In this document: positions 53,072-62,506 of the stretch, piece after piece
Layout of the letters: each line of letters opens with the position of its first letter
Position numbering within the stretch: the stretch's first letter is position 1
Assembly (NCBI GenBank): GCA_019800895.1
Contig: JAHVKF010000001.1
Location: 434,001 to 498,000 of the forward strand
Reading direction: 5' to 3'
Source of the DNA: Halomonas denitrificans
GTDB lineage: Bacteria > Pseudomonadota > Gammaproteobacteria > Xanthomonadales > Wenzhouxiangellaceae
Length of the DNA stretch: 64,000 nucleotides
Made by a program: the position numbers and the translations under genes
The notes under the pieces: generated by a model
Databases searched by the model: none
Told to the model about the DNA's origin: nothing
The model's input: only the letters and a program-made list of their open reading frames with translations

Positions 53072-54970
53072 ATGTCCGACCAGTACCAAGCCAGTGACAT
53101 CGAGGTCCTCCAGGGCCTCGAACCGGTCCGCCGGCGCCCCGGCATGTACACCGAAACCACGCGGCCGAACCACCTGGTCGCCGAGGTCGTCGACAACTCG
53201 GTCGACGAGGCGCTGGCCGGGCACGCGAAGAAGATCGACGTCGTGCTGCACGAGGACGGCTCGGTCAGCGTCGCCGACGACGGCCGCGGAATGCCGGTGG
53301 ACCCCCACCCGGAACACGAACTGCCCGGCGTCGAACTGATCCTGACCCGGCTGCACGCGGGCGGAAAGTTTTCCGGCAAGAACTACACCTTTTCCGGCGG
53401 CCTGCACGGGGTCGGCGTGTCCGTGGTCAATGCGCTGTCGACCCGGCTCGAGTGCCGGATCCGGCGCGGCGGCCAGGACTACGCGATCGCTTTCGAAGCC
53501 GGCGAGACCGCCGAGCCGCTCGAGGTCGTGGGCACGGTCGGCAAGCGGAACACCGGCACCACGGTGCAGTTCTGGCCCGACCCGAAGTATTTCGATTCGC
53601 CGAACATCTCCCGGCCGCGGCTGAAGCACCTGCTGCGCGCCAAGGCCATTCTCTGTCCCGGTCTGACCATCACGCTCGACGACCGTCAGAAGGGCGACTC
53701 CGACGCGCCGGAGACCTGGTGCTACGAGCACGGCCTGACCGACTACCTGGTGGAGTCGCTCGGCGACGCCGAGCGGATTCCGGCCGCGCCGTTCACCGGC
53801 GAATTCAGCGGCGACGACACGGAAGCCGCCTGGGCCCTGTCGTGGGTGCCGGAGGGCGAGCTGACGACCGAGAGCTACGTCAACCTGATCCCGACGCCGC
53901 AGGGCGGCACCCACGTCAACGGCCTGCGCACCGGCCTGATCGAGGCCTTGCGGGAGTTCTGCGAGATTCGCAGCCTCCTGCCGCGCGGCGTTCGCCTTGC
54001 GCCGGAAGACGCGTGGGAGCGGCTGAGCTTCGTGCTGTCGGTCAAGCTCCGCGAACCGCAGTTCTCGGGCCAGACCAAGGAGCGGCTCTCGTCGCGCGAA
54101 GCGACCAGCTTCGTGTCCGGGCTGGTCAAGGACGCGTTTTCCCTGTGGCTGAACCGCAATACCACCGACGGCGAGGCGATCGCCAGGCTCGCCATCGAAC
54201 ACGCGCTGAAACGCAACAAGGCGCGCAAGCAGGTGGCGCGTCGCAAGGTCACGGCGGGACCCGCCCTGCCCGGCAAGCTGGCCGACTGCGCCTCGACGGA
54301 CCTGGAGGAGACCGAGCTGTTCCTGGTCGAGGGCGACTCGGCAGGCGGCTCGGCCAAGCAGGCGCGCAACCGTGAATTCCAGGCCATCCTCCCGCTCCGG
54401 GGCAAGATCCTGAACACCTGGGAGACCGATCCGGGCCAGGTCCTGGCCAGCCAGGAGATCCACGACCTGGCAATCGCCATCGGCGTCGACCCCGGGAGCG
54501 ACGACCTGGCCAAGCTGCGCTACGGCAAGATCATCGTGCTGGCCGACGCCGACTCCGACGGGCTGCACATCGCCACCCTGCTCTCGGCGCTGTTCCTGCG
54601 GCACTTCCGGCCGCTGGTCGACGCCGGGCGGATCTTCATCGCGATGCCGCCGCTCTACCGCATCGACGTCGGCAAGCAGACCTTCTATGCCCTGGATGCA
54701 GCGGAGCGATCGGGCCTGCTGGCCCGGATCCAGGCCGAAGGCATGAAGGGGAAGATCTCCGAAACCCGCTTCAAGGGCCTGGGCGAGATGAACCCGCTGC
54801 AGCTGCGCGAATCGACCATCGACCCCGATACGCGGCGCCTGCTCCAGCTGACCGTCGACGACGACCCGGGGACGCAGGAACTGATGGACATGCTGCTGGC
54901 CCGCAAGCGCTCGGCCGATCGACGCGCATGGCTCGAAGCCAACGGAAACCTCGCCGAAGTCGAGGTCTGA
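53072..54970 (+). CDS. parE: DNA topoisomerase IV subunit B
   Basis: ParE is the ATPase subunit of topoisomerase IV and decatenates replicated chromosomes with ParC. Its 632 residues match ParE rather than the larger GyrB. The GHKL ATP-binding motifs are EVVDNSVDEALAG, VADDGRGMPV and GGLHGVGVSVVNAL. The Toprim motifs are LVEGDSAGGSAKQARNRE and LADADSDGLHIATLL. The C-terminal region with FKGLGEMNPLQL completes it. It follows lysAC by 35 bases and may be co-transcribed. parC is not in the window. Confidence 0.95.
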   Translation: MSDQYQASDIEVLQGLEPVRRRPGMYTETTRPNHLVAEVVDNSVDEALAGHAKKIDVVLHEDGSVSVADDGRGMPVDPHPEHELPGVELILTRLHAGGKFSGKNYTFSGGLHGVGVSVVNALSTRLECRIRRGGQDYAIAFEAGETAEPLEVVGTVGKRNTGTTVQFWPDPKYFDSPNISRPRLKHLLRAKAILCPGLTITLDDRQKGDSDAPETWCYEHGLTDYLVESLGDAERIPAAPFTGEFSGDDTEAAWALSWVPEGELTTESYVNLIPTPQGGTHVNGLRTGLIEALREFCEIRSLLPRGVRLAPEDAWERLSFVLSVKLREPQFSGQTKERLSSREATSFVSGLVKDAFSLWLNRNTTDGEAIARLAIEHALKRNKARKQVARRKVTAGPALPGKLADCASTDLEETELFLVEGDSAGGSAKQARNREFQAILPLRGKILNTWETDPGQVLASQEIHDLAIAIGVDPGSDDLAKLRYGKIIVLADADSDGLHIATLLSALFLRHFRPLVDAGRIFIAMPPLYRIDVGKQTFYALDAAERSGLLARIQAEGMKGKISETRFKGLGEMNPLQLRESTIDPDTRRLLQLTVDDDPGTQELMDMLLARKRSADRRAWLEANGNLAEVEV

Positions 54971-54988
54971 TCCACCGGCAGCCCCACT

Positions 54989-55004
54989 GGCCGCCGCGGT
55001 GGCC
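54989..55004 (+). terminator. Possible terminator hairpin after parE
   Basis: GGCCGCC-GC-GGTGGCC forms a 7-bp stem with one mismatch, 19 bases after the parE stop, and is followed by CGTTTCC rather than a full T-run. It is a weak candidate. Confidence 0.3.
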
Positions 55005-55069
55005 GTTTCCAGGGGCGATGCAGCGACCGATCCAGCAATCGATCTACGGCCGGCCGCCGGCCGGGCCCC

Positions 55070-55375
55070 TCAGCCGGCGCCGAGCAGGCGCAGGCAGGCC
55101 CACCCCCACAACGTCAGTCCAGCCAGCCCCGTGCCTTCCCGGATCACCTGAAGAACGACCCGACGTGGAGATTCGGCGGCGCCGTTTTGCTGCGACCCGG
55201 CTTTGCGGGCGTCCGGCTCACCGCGCTCCGCGAGTGGAGCGTGGACCGCCCGACCGGGTCCGGACCCGGTCGGGGTCGGACGAGCGGTCGCGGTGCGAAA
55301 CCGGCGCCGCTCGCCGGGCGAACCGGCAGCCGGCGGCCGCATCGGGGCGGGTTGGAACGCGAGCGAAGTCTGCAT
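55070..55375 (-). CDS. Possible small membrane-tail protein
   Basis: No family was recognised. The frame has 101 codons in the gene-poor 607 bases between parE and phoU. It starts at an ATG at 55375 with GGAG seven bases before it. The first 70 residues are rich in Arg, Pro, Ala and Gly and look unstructured. The last 25 (LQVIREGTGLAGLTLWGWAC then LRLLGAG) could be one membrane helix. The low-complexity N-terminus is what chance frames in GC-rich DNA look like, so it may not be real. Confidence 0.25.
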   Translation of the reverse strand: MQTSLAFQPAPMRPPAAGSPGERRRFRTATARPTPTGSGPGRAVHAPLAERGEPDARKAGSQQNGAAESPRRVVLQVIREGTGLAGLTLWGWACLRLLGAG

Positions 55376-55436
55376 GACGGTCTCCGGAGAACAGGCTGGA
55401 GACCACTGTGGCGCGGCGCCTTCTCAGAACGTGAGA

Positions 55437-55580
55437 AGGGGACAAGGGACCAGGAACTTGGGACCAGGAACTAGGGACCAGGGGCTAGGGGTCAGGGGCT
55501 AGTGGGCCAGGGCAGACCGCATCGTCGGTCGAAAGCGCACTGGTCCCTGCCGCCTGGCCCGTTTTCCCTCTCCCGCCCTA
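55437..55580. repeat. Family C G-rich inverted-repeat pair C3, beside phoU
   Basis: The left arm (about 55437-55512) is made of near-tandem 13-mers (GGGACCAGGAACT) shifting to GGGGCTAGGGGTCA units. The right arm (about 55540-55580) is C-rich (CTGGTCCCTGCCGCCTGGCC and CCCTCTCCCGCCCTAG). The terminal CTAG of the right arm overlaps the TAG stop of phoU, which is read on the minus strand. The spacer is about 27 bp. Confidence 0.7.
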
Positions 55581-56291
55581 GTCTTCCCGCAGCTGACGGG
55601 CGAACTCGGAGGCCGATTCGTGGCGGAGGTCGCGACCCTCGACCAGGTAGACGATGTACTCGCCGAGGTTCTTGCAGTGGTCGCCGATCCGCTCCAAGGA
55701 CTTGGCGATCAACAGCGCGTCGAGAATCCGGCGGATCTGCTTGGCGTCCTCGACCATGTAGGAGTAGTACTGCCGGAAAATGGTCTCGTAGTCCTGGTCG
55801 ACCTTCTTGTCCTGCTGGATGATCTCGACCGCGGTTTCCGGCGCCATGCGGGTGAAGCCGTCCAGGCCCTTGCGCAGCATCTCCAGCACGTTGGCCCCGA
55901 GTTGCTCGATTTCACGGTAGTCGTTGCGGGGACGGTGGACATCGGCCAGCGCGATCGCCCAGCGCGCGATCTTTTCGGCCTCGTCACCGATCCGCTCGAG
56001 GTCCGAGATTGCCTTGATGATGGCGAAGATCAGACGCAGGTCGCTGGCCGCCGGCTGGCGCCGGGCGATCACCAGGGTGCACTCCTCGTCGAGCTGCTTC
56101 TCGATCCGGTTGACCCGGTCGTCCGCTGCGATGACCTGTTCGGCCAGTTCCGTGTCGGCGTGGATCACGGCCTGCAGGGCATGCTTCAGCATCTCCTCGA
56201 CCATGCCCCCCATGGTCATCATCTTCTGACGGAGATTCTCCAGTTCCGTATTGAACTGACGCGAGATGTGTTGATCGAAGGTTCGTTCCAT
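55578..56291 (-). CDS. phoU: Phosphate signalling protein PhoU
   Basis: PhoU links the Pst transporter to the PhoR kinase and shuts the Pho regulon when phosphate is plentiful. From the ATG at 56291 it has 237 residues in two similar three-helix bundles. Metal-binding segments are DLRLIFAIIKAISDLERIGDEAEKIA in the first repeat and LLIAKSLERIGDHCKNLGEYIVY in the second. MERTFDQHISRQFNTELENL is the normal start. It is the last gene of the pstSCAB-phoU unit, and its stop codon lies at the edge of repeat C3. Confidence 0.95.
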   Translation of the reverse strand: MERTFDQHISRQFNTELENLRQKMMTMGGMVEEMLKHALQAVIHADTELAEQVIAADDRVNRIEKQLDEECTLVIARRQPAASDLRLIFAIIKAISDLERIGDEAEKIARWAIALADVHRPRNDYREIEQLGANVLEMLRKGLDGFTRMAPETAVEIIQQDKKVDQDYETIFRQYYSYMVEDAKQIRRILDALLIAKSLERIGDHCKNLGEYIVYLVEGRDLRHESASEFARQLRED

Positions 56292-56382
56292 GGTCTGGCT
56301 CCTGCGGCGCCGCACTGCCTCGGCGCAATGGTCCGCGGGCGGGCCGCTCGCGAGATGCGGCGCGCCCTCGATGGGCTGGACG

Positions 56383-57237
56383 TCAGCCGTAGCGGCCGGT
56401 GATGTAGTCCTCGGTCGCCTTGCGGCGCGGATTCGTGAACAGTTTCGCCGTATCGTCGAATTCGATCAACTCGCCCATGTACATGTAGGCCGTGAAGTCC
56501 GAAACGCGCGCGGCCTGCTGCATGTTGTGGGTGACGATGACGATGGTGTAGTCGTTCTTCAGCTCCTGGATCAGCTCCTCCACCTTGGCCGTGGAGATCG
56601 GGTCCAGTGCCGAGCACGGTTCGTCGAGCAGGATCACCTCGGGCTCGATCGCGATCGCCCGGGCGATCACGAGGCGCTGCTGCTGACCGCCGGACAGGCC
56701 GAAGGCATTGTCGTCGAGCCGGTCCTTCACCTCGTCCCACAGGGCGGCCGCCCGCAGCGCACGCTCGACGACCTCGGCCAGCTTTCGCTTGTCGTTGACC
56801 CCCTGCAGGCGCAATCCGTAGGCGACGTTCTCGAAGATCGACTTCGGGAAGGGGTTGGGCTTCTGGAACACCATGCCCACCCGACGCCGGTGCTCGGCCA
56901 CGTCGATGTCGCGGTCGTAGATGTTCTTGCCGTCGATCAGGATCTCGCCGTCGATGCGGCAGATGTCGATCAGGTCGTTCATCCGATTGAAGCAACGCAG
57001 CAGCGTCGACTTGCCGCAACCCGACGGGCCGATGAAGGCGGTCACCCGGTTGTGGGCGATCTTCAGGTTGACGTTCTTCAGCGCCTGGTCGCCGCCGTAG
57101 TACAGGTCGAGGTCGCGGACCTCGATGCAGACCTTCTCGCGCTTGATGTCCAGGGTCTGGCGATTCTCGTCGAACAGGCTGTTCGACACGGAACCCGCCG
57201 CCTGGTCTTCGGCTTCGTTCATTGTGGAGGTTTCCAT
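56383..57237 (-). CDS. pstB: Phosphate ABC transporter ATP-binding protein
   Basis: PstB is the ATPase of the high-affinity phosphate transporter. Its 284 residues include Walker [39 protein letters not shown] after the Q-loop, the signature [16 protein letters not shown], Walker [16 protein letters not shown] and [12 protein letters not shown]. All are typical of PstB. It starts 28 bases after pstA and is followed by phoU. A roughly 30-residue N-terminal extension precedes the ATPase core, common in gammaproteobacteria. Confidence 0.96.
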   Translation of the reverse strand: METSTMNEAEDQAAGSVSNSLFDENRQTLDIKREKVCIEVRDLDLYYGGDQALKNVNLKIAHNRVTAFIGPSGCGKSTLLRCFNRMNDLIDICRIDGEILIDGKNIYDRDIDVAEHRRRVGMVFQKPNPFPKSIFENVAYGLRLQGVNDKRKLAEVVERALRAAALWDEVKDRLDDNAFGLSGGQQQRLVIARAIAIEPEVILLDEPCSALDPISTAKVEELIQELKNDYTIVIVTHNMQQAARVSDFTAYMYMGELIEFDDTAKLFTNPRRKATEDYITGRYG

Positions 57238-57265
57238 CGTCGATGTGCTCCGGATTCGGGGACGA

Positions 57266-58948
57266 TCAATCGCTCTCGGCGCGGTATTTCTCGCGCAGGC
57301 GGTTGCGAATGGCGATCGCGCTCAGGTTCAGGATGAGGATCAGCAGCACCAGCGTCAACGCCGTGGCGTAGACCAGCGGCCGCGCGGCCTCGACGTTCGG
57401 GCTCTGGAAGCCGACGTCGTAGATATGGAAGCCCAGGTGCATGATCTTGCGTTCGAGGTGCACGTAGGGGAACTGACCGTCGACCGGCAGGCTCGGGGCG
57501 AGCTTGACCACGCCGACCAGCATCAGCGGTGCGACCTCGCCGGCCGCGCGCGCGACCGCCAGGATCAGGCCCGTCATCATCGCCGGCGCGGACAGCGGGA
57601 CGACGACCTTCCACAGGGTTTCCCACTTGGTCGCGCCGAGGGCCAGGGAGCCCTCGCGAATGGTCCGCGGGATCCGGGCCAGACCTTCCTCGGTGGACAC
57701 GATGACCACCGGCAGCGTGAGCAGCGCCAGCGTCAGCGAGGCCCAGAACAGGCCCGGCGTACCGAAGGTCGGCGCAGGCAGGCGCTCGGGGTAGAACAGA
57801 TCGTCGATCGAACCGCCGAGCAGGTAGACGAAGAAACCCAGGCCGAACACGCCGAACACGATCGACGGTACGCCGGCCAAGTTGTAGACCGAAACGCGGA
57901 TGATCTTCAGCACGGTGCCCTGGCGGGCGTACTCGCGCAGATAGATCGCGGCCAGGACGCCGAAGGGCGTGACCAGCACCGACATGATCAGGACCATGAC
58001 CACGGTGCCGAAGATCGCCGGGAAGATCCCGCCCTCGGTGTTGGCCTCGCGCGGGAACCCGGTCAGGAAGTCCTTGATGCGGTGACCGTAGAAGGCGAGC
58101 TTGCCGAACAGACCGAGCGCGTTGTTCTGCGACGCCATGACGATGTTCGCCAGCGGGATGCGCACTTCCGTACCGTCCGCCGTGCGCGCGATCAGCGTGT
58201 CGCGCTGGTTCGCCTCCATCAACTCGTTGCGCTCGGCGCGGATGTCGGCGAAGCGGCGGTCCAGGTCCGCCTCGCGAGCCTGGAGGTCCGCTTCGCGGGC
58301 GCTGCGCTCGGCCCCTTCGACGCCCTGCAGGTCCATGGCCCGGCGCTCGAGCCGGATCTGCTCGATGCCGCGGTTGATCGCACCGATGTCGCCCTTCTCC
58401 AGCGACCGGATTTCCCCGTGGAGCCGATTGGAGCGATCGATCGAGTCCTGCAGGGCGGGCCACAGGGCGTCGCCCTCGATCCGTTCACCGTCGGTCTCCA
58501 GCGCCACCGGGTAGCCGTAGAAGTTGCCCCACTCGCGCCGCTCGATCCGCATCGCGTTCTCGGGGTAGGTCCATTCGCCCAGCGACGAATCGAGGTACCA
58601 GACGAAGTCGCGGCCGGTGATGTCGCGATTGCCCAGCTTGAACAGGTGCCGCGTGACCAGCAGTTCGTCGTCGGGAATCGAGAGCCCGGCTTCACGCAGG
58701 CGCTGGGCAGGCTGTTCTTCCGTATCGGTCAGCACCCCGAGCACGGGGCGGACCTCGCCGTCGATCGTGGCCGTGGTCTCGATCAACGGCGCCGGCCAGA
58801 AGTGACCGAAGCCGCGAACGGCGATCAACAGCAACAGACCCAGCACCATGATCAGCGAAATCGCCAGTCCGCCGCCGATCATCCAGACCCAGGGGTCGCC
58901 GGACTTGAACCAGGCGCGGGCGGTCTGCGTGTTTGCGTTCGAACTCAT
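57266..58948 (-). CDS. pstA: Phosphate ABC transporter permease PstA, long form
   Basis: PstA is one of two inner-membrane permease subunits. From the ATG at 58948 it has 560 residues, about twice the E. coli length. After the first helix (about 20-45, [21 protein letters not shown]) there is a large periplasmic region (about 50-290) rich in Arg and Glu, with a likely coiled-coil part ([16 protein letters not shown] to [10 protein letters not shown]). The permease core follows: [42 protein letters not shown] and [21 protein letters not shown]. The long form is typical of many gammaproteobacteria. It begins 8 bases after pstC. Confidence 0.93.
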   Translation of the reverse strand: MSSNANTQTARAWFKSGDPWVWMIGGGLAISLIMVLGLLLLIAVRGFGHFWPAPLIETTATIDGEVRPVLGVLTDTEEQPAQRLREAGLSIPDDELLVTRHLFKLGNRDITGRDFVWYLDSSLGEWTYPENAMRIERREWGNFYGYPVALETDGERIEGDALWPALQDSIDRSNRLHGEIRSLEKGDIGAINRGIEQIRLERRAMDLQGVEGAERSAREADLQAREADLDRRFADIRAERNELMEANQRDTLIARTADGTEVRIPLANIVMASQNNALGLFGKLAFYGHRIKDFLTGFPREANTEGGIFPAIFGTVVMVLIMSVLVTPFGVLAAIYLREYARQGTVLKIIRVSVYNLAGVPSIVFGVFGLGFFVYLLGGSIDDLFYPERLPAPTFGTPGLFWASLTLALLTLPVVIVSTEEGLARIPRTIREGSLALGATKWETLWKVVVPLSAPAMMTGLILAVARAAGEVAPLMLVGVVKLAPSLPVDGQFPYVHLERKIMHLGFHIYDVGFQSPNVEAARPLVYATALTLVLLILILNLSAIAIRNRLREKYRAESD

Positions 58949-58956
58949 GACACTGC

Positions 58957-61257
58957 CTACAGGCTGCTGTAACGGGCGCGCAGGCGCTGGCGAACCAGCT
59001 CCGCGATGGTATTGACCAGGAAGGTGATCGCGAACAGTACCAGCCCGGCCAGGAACAGGATGCGGTAGTGGGTCGAGTCGACCGCGGTTTCCGGCAGCTC
59101 CACGGCGATGTTGGCCGACAGGGTCCGCATGCCTTCGAAGATGTTGAAGTTGGTCACCGGGCTGTTGCCGGTCGCCATCAGCACGATCATGGTTTCGCCG
59201 ACGGCCCGACCGAAGCCGATCATCACCGCCGAGAAGATGCCGGGGCTCGCGGTCAGCAGGACCACGCGCGTCACCGTCTGCCACGGCGTGGCGCCCAGCG
59301 CTAGCGAGCCCTGGGTCAGGTGGCGAGGCACGGTGAACACCGCGTCCTCGGCGATCGAGAAGATGGTCGGGATCACCGCAAAACCCATTGCGATGCCGAC
59401 GACCAGGGCGTTGCGCTGGTCGTAGGTGATCCCGACATCGGTGAACCACTGGCGCATCGATCCATCGAAGAACGCGATCTCGATCAGCGGCGACAGCTCG
59501 ACCAGGCCCCAGACCACCAGCGCGATGACCGGAAGCAGGATCACGGCCTCCCAGCCGTCGGGAACGCGCGAGCGCAGGTCACGCGGCAGTCGACTGAAAC
59601 CGTACGCGATGACCAGGAACGCCAGGGGCAGTCCGATCAACACGGTGAAGACCGCGGGAATGTGGTTCTCGAGGAACGGCGCCAGCCACAGGCCGGCCAG
59701 GAAGCCCAGGATGACGGTCGGCAGCGCTTCCATCACCTCGATCGTCGGCTTGACGTAGCCCCGGAGCTTCGGCGCCATGAAATAGGCGGTGTAGATCGCA
59801 CCGGCGATCGCCAGCGGGGTGGCGAACAGCATCGCGAACAGCGCCGCCTTGATGGTCCCGATGGTCAGGGGCACCAGGGAGAACTTGGGTTCGAAGCTGT
59901 CGGCGCCCGACGAGGCCTGCCAGACGAATTCGGGATCGCTGCGGCCTTCGTACCAGACCTTGCCCCACAGCGCCTTCAGCGAGGCCTCGGGATGGTTGTT
60001 GCGCACGTCGTGCACGGTCAGGACGCCCGATGCCGACTCGGTGACCAGCCGGTCGTCGACGGGCGACACGCCGACCGCGACCAGCGGATCGTCGGAGACC
60101 GGCTCGAGGTACATCGTCCGGGCCGAGGTGCCGTAGTGCAGCCCGAGGCCGCCGGTCGCATCGACCGCCGCGAACCCCTTGCGGGTGTACTCGGGCTGGA
60201 TGCCGGTGATCGCCCCGGGATGGGTCTCGAACTCGCGGACGCGGGTCAGCCGGAAGATGTTGTCGCCGGCCTCGGCCCGTTCGTCGCGGACCAGGAACCA
60301 CTGGCTGAGCCGCCCGGACGAGGTGCCGATCACCCAGGAAAAGGTGCCGTTGAGCATCCGCATCGCGGTGATCGACTCGTCCGGTTCCACCGCACGCAGT
60401 TCGTCGCGCAGCACGGCTTCGTTCGGGCGGGAAATGTCCCAGTACAGCAGCCGGCCGTCGGCGTGGGCGCCGATCAGGGTCCAGAGATTGGCGGTCAGCT
60501 CCAGGTCGTCGATGCGTCCGCTCGGCGCCGGCAACGTCCAGGCCTGGCGCGAGACTTCGGTTTCGCCGGTCAGGAACGCCGTGCGCGTCCGGAATCGCAC
60601 CAGCAGCAATCGTCCGTCGTCGGTCTGCGCAGCGATGCCGACGTCCTCGCCGGCCTGCTGCACGGCCAGGGTGGTCAGCGGCCGGCCCTCGGGGTCGACG
60701 ACCAGCGGATCGCGGCCGAGTGGAAACTCCGGATCGGGCCGCACGCGGCGCGTGTCGCCCTCGAATTCCAGGCGAATCCCATGGCGAACCAGCAGTGCAG
60801 TGCCGTTCGACAGGCCGAAGGCGGCGAGCCGCGCGCGCGGTTCGGCCATCGCCGAACCGACCACTTCGAGGCCGTCGGGGACCGGGAGTTCGATTCGATC
60901 GAGGACCTCGCCGCTGTCCAGTTCGAAGTAGGTCAGCGTGCCCGAGCGGTCGTAGCGCATGCCGACTTCGTCATACCGCTCGAGGGCCAGCTGGGCCACT
61001 TCGCCGCCGAAGGCCGATTCGACCGGGTAGCTGGCCGCCGGATCGACGTCGGCGCCGCGCAGCATCGGCAGCACTTCGCTGAACAGATAGACGAAGATCA
61101 GGGTCAGCGCGATCACCACGCCGCCGCCGCCGGCGCGGACCATCCAGCGCGCAGCGCCGTCGGCCAGGTAGCGGCGCCGGCGACGCCGGGCCATGGCCTC
61201 TTCGCTGGGCAGGAAACTCTGCTTGGAATCGAGGACCGGTTGTCCGGGGTCGTTCAT
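58957..61257 (-). CDS. pstC: Phosphate ABC transporter permease PstC, long form
   Basis: PstC is the partner permease of PstA. At 766 residues it is more than twice the length of E. coli PstC. A first helix (about 37-60, VRAGGGGVVIALTLIFVYLF) is followed by a roughly 380-residue periplasmic domain of repeated beta-strand units (LDRIELPVPDGLEVVGS, RLLYWDISRPNEAVLRD, VLTVHDVRNNHPEASL) resembling a WD-like propeller. The permease core then contains LFATPLAIAGAIYTAYF, PTVILGFLAGLWLAPF, ALGATPWQTVTRVVL and GRAVGETMIVLMATGNSPV. It follows the pstS hairpin by about 95 bases. Confidence 0.93.
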   Translation of the reverse strand: MNDPGQPVLDSKQSFLPSEEAMARRRRRRYLADGAARWMVRAGGGGVVIALTLIFVYLFSEVLPMLRGADVDPAASYPVESAFGGEVAQLALERYDEVGMRYDRSGTLTYFELDSGEVLDRIELPVPDGLEVVGSAMAEPRARLAAFGLSNGTALLVRHGIRLEFEGDTRRVRPDPEFPLGRDPLVVDPEGRPLTTLAVQQAGEDVGIAAQTDDGRLLLVRFRTRTAFLTGETEVSRQAWTLPAPSGRIDDLELTANLWTLIGAHADGRLLYWDISRPNEAVLRDELRAVEPDESITAMRMLNGTFSWVIGTSSGRLSQWFLVRDERAEAGDNIFRLTRVREFETHPGAITGIQPEYTRKGFAAVDATGGLGLHYGTSARTMYLEPVSDDPLVAVGVSPVDDRLVTESASGVLTVHDVRNNHPEASLKALWGKVWYEGRSDPEFVWQASSGADSFEPKFSLVPLTIGTIKAALFAMLFATPLAIAGAIYTAYFMAPKLRGYVKPTIEVMEALPTVILGFLAGLWLAPFLENHIPAVFTVLIGLPLAFLVIAYGFSRLPRDLRSRVPDGWEAVILLPVIALVVWGLVELSPLIEIAFFDGSMRQWFTDVGITYDQRNALVVGIAMGFAVIPTIFSIAEDAVFTVPRHLTQGSLALGATPWQTVTRVVLLTASPGIFSAVMIGFGRAVGETMIVLMATGNSPVTNFNIFEGMRTLSANIAVELPETAVDSTHYRILFLAGLVLFAITFLVNTIAELVRQRLRARYSSL

Positions 61258-61352
61258 CGAAGGCGCCGATCGGAAATCGTGAATGGTAGCTTGGATGGAA
61301 CCGCGCGGACCGGACCATCGGCCCGGCCCTTTGTCGGAACCACGAAACGAAC

Positions 61353-61382
61353 GGAGCCGGCGCGACCGATCGCGCCGGCTCC
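61353..61382 (-). terminator. Hairpin between pstS and pstC
   Basis: A perfect 12-bp inverted repeat (GGAGCCGGCGCG ... CGCGCCGGCTCC) with a 6-base loop lies 13 bases past the pstS stop on the minus strand. There is no T-run. It probably acts as a partial terminator or mRNA stabiliser that lets pstS exceed pstCAB. Confidence 0.65.
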
Positions 61383-61395
61383 GGGGACTGCGGTG

Positions 61396-62367
61396 TTACA
61401 GGTCGAGCTCGGCACGGATCCGCTCGGCCACCGGGGCCGGAAGCGGGATGTAGCCGTCCCGGGCCACCACTTCCTGGCCCTGGCGCGACAGCACCAGGCG
61501 GAAGAATTCGCGCTCCAGCGGAGACAGCGGATCGTTCGGCGGCTTGTTGACATAGACGTACAGCAGCCGCGAGAGCGGATACTCACCGGCCACGGCGGTC
61601 TCGGCCGTCGGGGCGACGCACTCGCCGTCGGCCTCGGCCGCGATCTCCAGCGCCTTGACGCTCGAGGTCATGTAGCCGATGCCGGAGTAACCGATGCCGT
61701 TGAGCGACTCGGACACGCCCTGCACAACCGACGCCGAACCCGGCTGCTCGTTGATGCCCGGCTTGAAGTCTCCGCCGCACAGCGCGTTGTCCTTGAAGAA
61801 ACCGTAGGTGCCCGACACGGCGTTGCGCGAGTACAGGGTGAAATCGCGGTTCGCCCAGGCACCTTCCAGGCCGAGGTCGCCCCACCGGGTGATGTCGTCG
61901 GCCCCGCCGCAGCGACGGCTGACCGAGAAGATCGCGTCGACCTGCGGCACGGACATGCAGCTCAACGGGTTGTCCTTGTTGACGATCACGGCGATCGTGT
62001 CGATGCCGACGCCGACCGGGGTCGGCGGGTAGCCGAAGCGCTCCTCGAACTCCTGGATCTCGTTCGAGCGCATCAGTCGGCTCATCGGCCCGAAGTTCGC
62101 GGTGCCCTCGGTCAGCGCGGGCGGCGCAGTGGAGGAGCCGGCGCCCTGGATCTGGATGTTGACATTGGGGTAGATCTTGGCGAACTCCTCCGCCCACAAG
62201 GTCATCAGGTTGTTCAGCGTGTCCGACCCGATCGACGACAGGTTGCCGGACACGCCGGAGACCGGCTCGTAGTCCGGCAGCGCCGGGTCGACCTCGGCCA
62301 GGACCGGGTTGGACAGGGCGAAGGCGAACGCCGCCGCCAGACCCATGCTCGTCTGCCTCAGATTCAT
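61396..62367 (-). CDS. pstS: Phosphate-binding periplasmic protein PstS
   Basis: PstS captures phosphate for PstCAB. From the ATG at 62367 it has 323 residues. The signal peptide ends near ALSNPVLA. The mature protein has [36 protein letters not shown] with the first phosphate loop, [23 protein letters not shown] with the second, and [15 protein letters not shown]. Four cysteines near residues 136, 151, 193 and 240 may pair. The start follows the signal, and a frame 31 codons longer is not signal-like. It is preceded by the Pho box and is first of pstSCAB-phoU. Confidence 0.95.
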   Translation of the reverse strand: MNLRQTSMGLAAAFAFALSNPVLAEVDPALPDYEPVSGVSGNLSSIGSDTLNNLMTLWAEEFAKIYPNVNIQIQGAGSSTAPPALTEGTANFGPMSRLMRSNEIQEFEERFGYPPTPVGVGIDTIAVIVNKDNPLSCMSVPQVDAIFSVSRRCGGADDITRWGDLGLEGAWANRDFTLYSRNAVSGTYGFFKDNALCGGDFKPGINEQPGSASVVQGVSESLNGIGYSGIGYMTSSVKALEIAAEADGECVAPTAETAVAGEYPLSRLLYVYVNKPPNDPLSPLEREFFRLVLSRQGQEVVARDGYIPLPAPVAERIRAELDL

Positions 62368-62465
62368 TGCTGCCACCTCAAGTTTGATGAAAGAAACGAG
62401 CGTAGCGACCGCGGATGACGCGTCCATGACCGGATGCCGGCCAAGCGCTACGAGGCGCACAGGGT

Positions 62466-62494
62466 GTGTCAGAAATGTTACAGCACCATGACGC
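62466..62494 (-). promoter_or_regulatory. Pho box upstream of pstS
   Basis: On the minus strand, three half-sites recur every 11 bases: GCGTCAT, CTGTAAC and CTGACAC, separated by GGTG and ATTT. They match the PhoB half-site CTGTCAT with one or two differences each. The site lies between the phoR stop and the pstS start, where phosphorylated PhoB would activate pstS. Confidence 0.75.
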
Positions 62495-62506
62495 TGCGCG
62501 CAGGGC

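Noticed and set aside
59320-62418. A 1032-codon open frame on the plus strand across the pst genes
   Set aside because: It lies antisense to pstC and pstS, is Arg/His/Gln-rich with no domains, and reflects GC-rich third positions of the real genes.
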